Assembly (NCBI GenBank): GCA_046542995.1
Contig: JBKHAH010000083.1
Span: 1-12,639 of the forward strand
Length of the DNA: 12,639 bases
Source: Perlabentimonas sp046542995
GTDB lineage: Bacteria > Bacteroidota > Bacteroidia > Bacteroidales > Tenuifilaceae
Reading direction: 5' to 3'
Shown: piece after piece, positions 1 through 6,290 of the stretch
Layout of the letters: every line of letters begins with the position of its first letter
Numbering within the stretch: position 1 is the stretch's first letter
Notes under the pieces: model-generated
Seen by the model: only the letters and a program-made list of their open reading frames with translations
What the model was told of the DNA's origin: nothing
Databases searched by the model: none
Program-made: the position numbers and the translations under genes

Positions 1-15
1 ATGTTACATAGTTCT

Positions 16-23
16 TATCTTTG
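16..23 (+). promoter_or_regulatory. -7 promoter element for aroC
   Basis: TATCTTTG is an exact match to the Bacteroidota -7 consensus TAnnTTTG. It lies 28 bases before the aroC ATG, giving a short leader of roughly 20 bases. The matching -33 element would lie before the window start and cannot be checked. Confidence 0.6.
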
Positions 24-51
24 GATGCACATAATACCCTAATCCATAATC

Positions 52-1035
52 ATGAACTCATTTGGACGAATTTTCAGGATTTCAATTTTTGGCGAATCTC
101 ATGGATCGATAATAGGAGTTACCATTGATGGGGTGCCACCTGGAATTGAACTTAATGAAGAAAGTTTTACTACCGACTTAACCCGCCGCAAGGCAGGTGC
201 AAAGGGAACGACCCCGCGTGCGGAGGATGATTTCCCCGAAATTGTTTCGGGATATTTTAATGGTCATACAACAGGTGCTCCGCTAACTATCGTTTTTCGT
301 AATAAAAACACAAAATCGGGCGATTATAGCAATATTGCTAAAACACCACGCCCTGGCCACGCCGATTTTGTTGCCTACCAACGTTTTAAAGGGTTTAATG
401 ACGTGCGAGGTGGCGGACATTTTTCGGGACGACTAACCCTTGCTCTGGTTTCTGCAGGGGTTATTGCAAAAAAAATTCTTAGTTCAATTAATATTTCAGC
501 AAAACTTATCTCAGCAGGCAGAGATAGAGATATTGACTCTGCCATTGAACTAGCTCTGGAAAAAGGCGATTCCATAGGGGGATTAGTTGAGTGCAAAGCA
601 ACAAACATCCCTCCTGGACTTGGCGAGCCATTTTTCGACTCGGTTGAATCGGCCATCAGTCATCTTGCCTTTGCCGTTCCGGCAATTAAAGGTATAGAAT
701 TTGGCTCAGGTTTTGCTTCTGCAACAATGGCAGGCAGTGAACACAACGATTCTATTCTTGATAAAACAGGACGGACTGCTACAAATAATGCCGGAGGCAT
801 TACAGGCGGTTTAACCAATGGGAACGATTTAATATTTAGAGTAGCAGTTAAGCCAACATCCAGCATCAGCATAAAACAGCAAACCTACAACCTAGAAACT
901 GACAAGGTTGAAGAGCTGGTAGTAAAAGGAAGACACGATGCATGCATCGCTCTTCGTGTACCTGTAGTTATTGAATCGATAACGGCAATAGCACTAGCCG
1001 ATTTTATGATGTTAGAAAAAAGTAGGAACATATAA
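52..1035 (+). CDS. aroC: chorismate synthase
   Basis: Chorismate synthase converts 5-enolpyruvylshikimate-3-phosphate to chorismate with reduced FMN, the last step of the shikimate pathway, in the cytoplasm. The 327-residue product carries the family signatures: GESHG at 14-18 including the conserved His17, the double Arg at 45-46, PGHAD at 101-105, an RGGGHFSGR block at 119-127, SEHND and TNNAGG in the central part, and GRHD at 293-296 near the C-terminus. The ATG at 52 gives the expected MNSFG start and follows a -7 element at 16-23. At 327 residues it is shorter than the usual 350-390, mainly through a compact second half and a short tail; no motif is missing. From memory, the HFSGR block is the form seen in clostridial enzymes, whereas Bacteroides-type enzymes carry RSSARE there. 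It is monocistronic here and converges on the next gene. Confidence 0.96.
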   Translation: MNSFGRIFRISIFGESHGSIIGVTIDGVPPGIELNEESFTTDLTRRKAGAKGTTPRAEDDFPEIVSGYFNGHTTGAPLTIVFRNKNTKSGDYSNIAKTPRPGHADFVAYQRFKGFNDVRGGGHFSGRLTLALVSAGVIAKKILSSINISAKLISAGRDRDIDSAIELALEKGDSIGGLVECKATNIPPGLGEPFFDSVESAISHLAFAVPAIKGIEFGSGFASATMAGSEHNDSILDKTGRTATNNAGGITGGLTNGNDLIFRVAVKPTSSISIKQQTYNLETDKVEELVVKGRHDACIALRVPVVIESITAIALADFMMLEKSRNI

Positions 1036-1068
1036 AATCAGGGTTTAGCGATTTGCCAAACCCTGATT
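1036..1068. terminator. dyad between convergent genes, probable bidirectional terminator
   Basis: Perfect 11-bp inverted repeat: AATCAGGGTTT at 1036-1046 and AAACCCTGATT at 1058-1068, with an 11-base loop. It begins on the base after the aroC stop codon and ends 6 bases before the stop of the convergent gene. The downstream sequence is only moderately T-rich (TATTTTATT) on the plus strand, so it is not a textbook U-tract terminator, but its position fits termination for both genes. Confidence 0.7.
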
Positions 1069-1074
1069 AGTATT

Positions 1075-2295
1075 TTATTCTTTGCCTTCTAAATAGGCTT
1101 GCAAATAGCTATAGCGCTCAGTTAGCTTCCCATCCTTAACAATGGTTGCTCTCTCAACAACCCCCTCCTCATCGTTCCCTAAAAAATGGGGGATTACTTT
1201 GGTAATTAAAGTTTTGCCAAAATCTTCGCTCGCATCGCGAGGCAGCTCGCCAGGAAGATTATCAACTGTCATCATGGTAATATTCTTCTCACTGGAAAAA
1301 GCAGGCTCCTCCTTATCCAGCTCCGGATTATAATCGTAAAATGGTTCTGCAATGGTTGTAGCCCTTAAAGTTGAAGGTATGGGGCCTGGCACATCGCAAC
1401 TCACATCAGCAATCACTTTTATGTTGAAATCGGGGTGCTGCATATCCTCCAGACGGAAGAAATGTGGAGAGCGAAAATCCCAATAATGGCAAGCCACAAA
1501 CATATCGGTTACTTTTGCGTAAGGTAAGAATGTAGAAACATAGTCCATTGGCGAGTCAACCCAATGCTGCCAGTCAAAAGGTTTTCCATCCTTACGCTGT
1601 GCGTAATGCCAAGGATCGAGGCGACATACAACGGGTTCGTTAAATTCTTTTGAGATGTAATCTTCAGGAGAAACCTCCCTGATATTTAATGATTTGAAAA
1701 TCTCCATTGCGCCACCAGCAACCCTGCCTCCACCTGTAATTAGTAGCTTTGCAGGTTTCATTTTAACCTCTTTCAGTCCATTCAACAAATCTTTATAGTC
1801 ATGGCAGTCCTTTGCGCGCCTAAGGCTATACTCACCAGTTCTTTTGCCATAGGCAATAAGCCCGTTGTATGCCCCAACAACACCAGCCCAATGACCAAAA
1901 GCAACGAGCCTCTCCCCTTTTAGGTTTGTAAGGTATTCATGATCTAAAAGGGTAATCCCTTTTTCGCAAATTGCTTGCAATAATTTTCTGTTATGCGGCT
2001 GCTTTTTAGCAACGTGTGCAAAAAACAAGTACGTTTTATTTGGAATCAAAGCGTCAATCTTTACCTCCTTAACACCCAGCAACAAATTGCATGATGATAA
2101 ATCTTCGCAAAGATTAATCCCCACATCAGTGAATTCAGTATCTTCATAACAACGTAAATCACTAGACTGAGCGCAAACATCAACGCTAGGAAATAATTTG
2201 GTAAGTTCCACTGCTTGGGCAGGAGGAATAGCGACCCTCTTATCGGGTGGCGTTTTCGTTTCTTTTAGTAAACCAATTTTAAAACTTTTAGGCAT
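1075..2295 (-). CDS. saccharopine dehydrogenase / lysine-ketoglutarate reductase family protein
   Basis: A 406-residue cytoplasmic oxidoreductase with an alanine dehydrogenase/transhydrogenase-type N-terminal domain (about 1-135) and a Rossmann fold with GGGRVAGG at 188-195 for NAD(P). K76 (in GVKEV) and H94 (in FFAHV) sit where fungal Lys1 has its catalytic Lys/His pair. VAFGHWAGVVG at 131-141, the VSCD segment followed by TTIAEPF, and VDNLPGELPRDASEDFG near the C-terminus resemble, from memory, the lysine-ketoglutarate reductase half of animal AASS more than fungal Lys1. The reaction would be interconversion of lysine plus 2-oxoglutarate with saccharopine, but direction and substrate are inferred. 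The ATG at 2295 begins directly with the conserved KIGLLKET strand. It has its own promoter at 2353-2384, diverges from nifJ, and converges on aroC. No partner lysine-pathway gene is nearby. An unusual amino-acid dehydrogenase remains possible. Confidence 0.8.
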   Translation of the reverse strand: MPKSFKIGLLKETKTPPDKRVAIPPAQAVELTKLFPSVDVCAQSSDLRCYEDTEFTDVGINLCEDLSSCNLLLGVKEVKIDALIPNKTYLFFAHVAKKQPHNRKLLQAICEKGITLLDHEYLTNLKGERLVAFGHWAGVVGAYNGLIAYGKRTGEYSLRRAKDCHDYKDLLNGLKEVKMKPAKLLITGGGRVAGGAMEIFKSLNIREVSPEDYISKEFNEPVVCRLDPWHYAQRKDGKPFDWQHWVDSPMDYVSTFLPYAKVTDMFVACHYWDFRSPHFFRLEDMQHPDFNIKVIADVSCDVPGPIPSTLRATTIAEPFYDYNPELDKEEPAFSSEKNITMMTVDNLPGELPRDASEDFGKTLITKVIPHFLGNDEEGVVERATIVKDGKLTERYSYLQAYLEGKE

Positions 2296-2352
2296 AACTC
2301 TTATAATTTTTATTTTTACATTTAATGTTGAAAAGATGTATTATAGACATTG

Positions 2353-2384
2353 CGAAGGTATTAAAATAAGACATATAAGACAAA
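2353..2384 (-). promoter_or_regulatory. promoter for the saccharopine dehydrogenase-family gene
   Basis: On the minus strand, TTTG (2381-2384) is followed after 20 bases by TACCTTCG (2353-2360), one mismatch from the Bacteroidota -7 consensus TAnnTTTG, at the expected spacing. Transcription would start near 2346, giving a leader of about 50 bases before the ATG at 2295. Confidence 0.6.
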
Positions 2385-2432
2385 ACGGAACACCACAAGT
2401 TACAGCACAATCCTATCCATAAAATAAAAAAC

Positions 2433-2488
2433 GGTTCCCTTCAAAAAACATAAGAATCCTACAATCTATAATGATTCCCTTGAAACAT
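2433..2488. repeat. pair of similar motifs 40 bp apart, possible operator
   Basis: TTCCCTTC followed by an A-run and CAT (2435-2451) and TTCCCTTGAAACAT (2475-2488) share seven identical leading bases and a similar tail. Their starts are exactly 40 bp apart, about four helical turns. The pair lies 50-105 bases upstream of the nifJ -33 element, where an activator could bind. In AT-rich DNA such a match may be chance. Confidence 0.3.
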
Positions 2489-2537
2489 TCCGCAAACGTT
2501 AATGCTAAAACACACTGATTGATACTGCTGAATAACA

Positions 2538-2568
2538 TTGCATTTTTCCCTATATTTACTTATCTTTG
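2538..2568 (+). promoter_or_regulatory. nifJ promoter
   Basis: TTG at 2538-2540, a 20-base spacer, then TATCTTTG at 2561-2568, an exact match to the Bacteroidota -7 consensus TAnnTTTG. Transcription would start near 2575, leaving a leader of about 45 bases before the nifJ ATG. Confidence 0.7.
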
Positions 2569-2620
2569 TTCATCCTAACAAAAACTACAAATTCTTTATT
2601 ATCAATAAAATACACTAAAA

Positions 2621-5600
2621 ATGGCAAAAAACAAAAAATTCATTACATGTGAAGGGAACTATGCCGCCTCGCACATAGCATACATGTTTAGCGAAGTTGC
2701 AGCTATTTACCCTATCACCCCCTCGTCTAATATGGCCGAGTTCATTGATGAATGGTCTGCAAATGGAAGAAAAAATATTTTTGGAGAAACGGTAAACGTA
2801 ACTGAAATGCAATCCGAAGCAGGTGCTGCAGGTGCTGTTCATGGTTCGCTTCAAGCAGGTGCACTCACCTCAACATTTACCGCATCTCAAGGGTTGCTCC
2901 TAATGATACCAAACATGTACAAGATATCAGGAGAATTACTTCCAGGTGTTTTTCATGTTTCCGCTCGTAGTATTGCTGCACAGGCACTTTCAATTTTTGG
3001 CGACCATAGCGATGTGATGAGCACTCGCCAATGTGGTTTTGGTATGATAGCTACAGGTAGCGTACAGGAGGTAATGGACCTGGCTGGTATTGCACACTTA
3101 ACTGCTATTAAAACACGAGTGCCTTTCCTTCATTTCTTTGATGGTTTCAGAACCTCACACGAAACTCAAAAAGTTGAGGTCATTGATACCGAGGACATGG
3201 CAAAACTGGTTGACCAAAAGGCACTTCAAGAGTTCCGTGATCGTGCATTAAACCCAGAGCACCCTGTTACTCGTGGTACTGCACAAAACCCCGATATCTA
3301 CTTCCAATCGCGCGAGGCAGCTAACAAGTTTTACGATGTACTGCCTGATGTTGTTGAAGAGTACATGCAGGAGATTAAAAAACTTACTGGGAGAGAGTAT
3401 CATCCATTCCGCTACTACGGACATCCAGAGGCAGAAAATGTAGTAATTGCAATGGGTTCAATTACTGACACCTTGAGTGAAGTTGTTGATCACCTTAACG
3501 AGAAGGGTGAAAAGGTTGGGCTCCTTGCAGTTCACCTATACAGACCATTCTCAGCAAAATATTTCTTTAAGGCCATTCCAAAAACTGCAAAACGCATTGC
3601 TGTTCTTGACCGTACAAAAGAGCCCGGTGCTAATGGCGATCCTCTATACCTAGATGTAAAAGATCTTTATTACGGTAAAGAGAATGCCCCTCTTATTGTT
3701 GGCGGACGTTACGGGTTAAGCTCTAAGGATACAACTCCAGCACAAATGATTGCCGTTTTTGAAAACCTTAAACTTAATGAACCTAAGAATCAGTTCACAG
3801 TTGGTATAGTTGACGATGTAACTTACAAATCGTTGCCACTACTCCCAGAAATAAATCTGGCAGCAAAAGGTACATTCCAGGCGAAATTCTACGGAATTGG
3901 CTCAGATGGTACTGTTGGTGCAAACAAGAACTCCATCAAAATTATTGGAGATAACACCGATAAATTCTGTCAGGCATATTTCGCTTACGATTCAAAAAAA
4001 TCGGGTGGTGTTACCGTTTCTCACCTTCGTTTTGGGGATACTCCAATTCGCTCCCCTTATCTTGTTACAACTCCAGACTTTGTAGCATGCCACGTACCTG
4101 CATACTTGGGCAAGTACGATATGCTTAAAGGGCTGCGTAAAGGAGGAACATTCCTGCTAAACTCAATTTGGGGTGTAGAAGAAACCAAAGAGAAACTACC
4201 TAACTCTGTTAAGAAATACCTTGCAGAGAACAATATTAACTTCTACATAATTAACGCCACAAAAATTGCTGAGGAGATTGGTCTTGGTGGTCGTACAAAC
4301 ACAATTATGCAGAGTACATTCTTCAAAATATCTGAGGTAATACCTTACGAACAGGCTGTTACCGAGATGAAGAATGCTGTTGACAAAACCTTTGGCCGTA
4401 AGGGTGAAGATATTGTTAACATGAACAAAGCGGCAATTGACCGTGGTGGTGATTACGAAAAAGTTGACGTTCCAGCAGAATGGGCAAAACTTAAGCCTGA
4501 AACCCAAAAAGGAATTGAGGGTGCCACTGAGTTTGTGAACAATGTTGTTCATCCTATTAACTCACAAAAGGGTGATGACCTTCCTGTAAGCGCATTTATT
4601 GGACGTGAGGATGGAACTTTCCCTGCAGGTACCACTGAATATGAGAAGCGTGGTATTGCTGTTCATGTACCAGAATGGATACACGAAAACTGTATCCAGT
4701 GTAACCAGTGTGCTTATGTATGTCCTCACGCTGCTATTCGCCCATTCCTTTTAACTGATAAGGAATTGGAAAATGCACCAAAAGGAACAGAGACAATAAA
4801 GGGTATTGGCGGAACTAAAGAGTACAACTTCCGCATTCAGGTTAGCGTACTTGACTGTACAGGTTGTGGTAACTGTATTGATGTTTGCCCTGCTAAAACC
4901 AAAGCGCTTGAGTTTAAAGACCTTGGCACTCAAATGGATGAGGTTGAGCGCTACAAATACATGGACAAGAAGGTTGGCTACAAAGAGACTGTTCTTGATA
5001 AGAACAAAACAGTTAAGAATAGCCAATTTGCACAACCATTATTTGAGTTTAGCGGTGCATGTGCAGGATGTGGTGAAACACCATATATTAAGGCTATTAC
5101 GCAGCTATATGGCGACAGAATGATTGTTACCAACGCAACAGGATGCTCCTCAATTTATGGCGGTTCCGCTCCATCAACTCCTTATCGCACAAACGATAAA
5201 GGGCATGGTGTTGCATGGGCAAACTCGCTATTTGAGGATAACGCAGAGTATGGCTTTGGTGTTGCTACTGGTATTAACCAGCTACGCAACAGAATTGCCG
5301 ACAGAATAGAGAAAGGGCTAGCCAATGGTTACAGCAATGAAACCAAAGAGGCCATGAAACTTTGGATGGAAAATAAGGAGAATGCTGAAGGCTCAAGAGA
5401 TGCATCGGCAAAACTTATTTCTGCTCTTGAAAAAGAGAATGATGACCTAGCCAAGGAGCTACTTGCTCTTAAGCAGTACTTCATCAAAAAATCTATCTGG
5501 ATTTTTGGTGGCGATGGTTGGGCTTACGACATTGGTTTTGGTGGTGTAGATCATGTAATTGCCAGCGGAGAGGATGTTAACCTACTTGTTATGGATACAG

Positions 5601-6151
5601 AGGTGTACTCAAACACAGGTGGTCAATCGTCCAAATCAACTCCAATTGCTGCCGTTGCAAAATTTGCCGCTTCAGGTAAAAAGATTCGTAAGAAGGATCT
5701 TGGTATGATGGCGATGACTTATGGTTACGTTTACGTTGCACAGGTAGCCATGGGCGCAAGCCAAAGCCAATACTTTAAGGCACTTAAAGAGGCCGAAGAG
5801 TACCCTGGACCAAGCCTAATCATTGCTTACTCACCATGTATTAATCATGGTTTACGTAATGGCATGGGAGCAACACAAAAGCAAACCAAATTGGCTGTTG
5901 AAGCTGGATACTGGCATACATTTAGATTTGACCCAAGGCTTGAAGCAGAAGGCAAGAACCCATTCCAGCTTGACTCTAAAGAGCCCGATTGGAACAAATT
6001 CCAAGATTTCCTAAAAAGCGAGGTTCGCTACACCACCCTTCAAAAGTCATTCCCAGAGCAAGCGGAGGAGCTATTCAAAGCCGCTCAGGAGGCTTCTATG
6101 TGGAGGTATAAGCAGTACCAACGTTTAGCCGCTATGGATTACTCAAAATAG
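2621..6151 (+). CDS. nifJ: pyruvate:ferredoxin (flavodoxin) oxidoreductase
   Basis: Oxidises pyruvate with CoA to acetyl-CoA and CO2, passing electrons to ferredoxin or flavodoxin; central to anaerobic carbon metabolism in the cytoplasm. The 1176-residue length is normal for the single-chain homodimeric enzyme. In order: the pyrimidine-binding N-terminal domain (about 5-250, with YPITPSSNMAE), the CoA-related domain (about 260-370), the gamma-type domain (about 420-610), a two-[4Fe-4S] ferredoxin domain with C691/C694/C697/C701 and C746/C749/C752/C756, and the thiamine-diphosphate domain (about 800-1170, with GDGWAYDIGFGG). C814, C817, C842 and C1073 match the four proximal-cluster cysteines known from the Desulfovibrio africanus enzyme, so all three clusters look intact. 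The ATG at 2621 opens with MAKNKKFITCEGN. It has its own promoter and a strong terminator, so it is monocistronic. Frequent CGT arginine codons, unlike the AGA/AGG-rich kinase gene downstream, suggest high expression. Confidence 0.98.
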   Translation: MAKNKKFITCEGNYAASHIAYMFSEVAAIYPITPSSNMAEFIDEWSANGRKNIFGETVNVTEMQSEAGAAGAVHGSLQAGALTSTFTASQGLLLMIPNMYKISGELLPGVFHVSARSIAAQALSIFGDHSDVMSTRQCGFGMIATGSVQEVMDLAGIAHLTAIKTRVPFLHFFDGFRTSHETQKVEVIDTEDMAKLVDQKALQEFRDRALNPEHPVTRGTAQNPDIYFQSREAANKFYDVLPDVVEEYMQEIKKLTGREYHPFRYYGHPEAENVVIAMGSITDTLSEVVDHLNEKGEKVGLLAVHLYRPFSAKYFFKAIPKTAKRIAVLDRTKEPGANGDPLYLDVKDLYYGKENAPLIVGGRYGLSSKDTTPAQMIAVFENLKLNEPKNQFTVGIVDDVTYKSLPLLPEINLAAKGTFQAKFYGIGSDGTVGANKNSIKIIGDNTDKFCQAYFAYDSKKSGGVTVSHLRFGDTPIRSPYLVTTPDFVACHVPAYLGKYDMLKGLRKGGTFLLNSIWGVEETKEKLPNSVKKYLAENNINFYIINATKIAEEIGLGGRTNTIMQSTFFKISEVIPYEQAVTEMKNAVDKTFGRKGEDIVNMNKAAIDRGGDYEKVDVPAEWAKLKPETQKGIEGATEFVNNVVHPINSQKGDDLPVSAFIGREDGTFPAGTTEYEKRGIAVHVPEWIHENCIQCNQCAYVCPHAAIRPFLLTDKELENAPKGTETIKGIGGTKEYNFRIQVSVLDCTGCGNCIDVCPAKTKALEFKDLGTQMDEVERYKYMDKKVGYKETVLDKNKTVKNSQFAQPLFEFSGACAGCGETPYIKAITQLYGDRMIVTNATGCSSIYGGSAPSTPYRTNDKGHGVAWANSLFEDNAEYGFGVATGINQLRNRIADRIEKGLANGYSNETKEAMKLWMENKENAEGSRDASAKLISALEKENDDLAKELLALKQYFIKKSIWIFGGDGWAYDIGFGGVDHVIASGEDVNLLVMDTEVYSNTGGQSSKSTPIAAVAKFAASGKKIRKKDLGMMAMTYGYVYVAQVAMGASQSQYFKALKEAEEYPGPSLIIAYSPCINHGLRNGMGATQKQTKLAVEAGYWHTFRFDPRLEAEGKNPFQLDSKEPDWNKFQDFLKSEVRYTTLQKSFPEQAEELFKAAQEASMWRYKQYQRLAAMDYSK

Positions 6152-6170
6152 CTGTAACCATATAAATTAA

Positions 6171-6206
6171 AAAAAAGGGCACCCATCATTAAGGTTGCCC
6201 TTTTTT
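6171..6206 (+). terminator. nifJ rho-independent terminator
   Basis: GGGCACCC (6177-6184) pairs with GGTTGCCC (6193-6200) across an 8-base loop with a single C/T mismatch. Six As precede it and six Ts follow it, so the stem can extend by A-T pairs and a U-tract is present. It starts 20 bases after the nifJ stop and should insulate the kinase gene. Confidence 0.9.
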
Positions 6207-6218
6207 ATTTCATGCCCA

Positions 6219-6248
6219 TTGTATTTAATGATAATGATTTGTATATTG
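6219..6248 (+). promoter_or_regulatory. weak candidate promoter for the sensor kinase
   Basis: TTG at 6219-6221 and, 20 bases later, TATATTG at 6242-6248, a degenerate form of the Bacteroidota TAnnTTTG element. A promoter is expected somewhere in 6207-6290 because a strong terminator closes nifJ, but this match is imperfect. Confidence 0.3.
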
Positions 6249-6290
6249 CAGTAAATGCATTGTAATACTTAAAACTAGCTAACCTCAACC

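Larger units (their letters stand above)
2296..2620. other. divergent intergenic region
   Basis: This 325-base AT-rich stretch separates the minus-strand dehydrogenase gene from nifJ. It holds a promoter for each gene (2353-2384 minus, 2538-2568 plus) and two similar blocks, TTCCCTTCAAA from 2435 and TTCCCTTGAAA from 2475, exactly 40 bp apart. I see no convincing small gene, RNA gene or riboswitch in it. Confidence 0.7.

Noticed and set aside
4196..4552. 118-codon open frame antisense to nifJ
   Set aside because: It lies wholly inside the well-conserved nifJ frame, has no recognisable domain and no promoter; it is a by-product of the nifJ codon pattern.
4806..5123. 105-codon open frame in another plus-strand frame of nifJ
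   Set aside because: It overlaps the cysteine-rich ferredoxin domain in the true frame; the alternative translation shows no family features.
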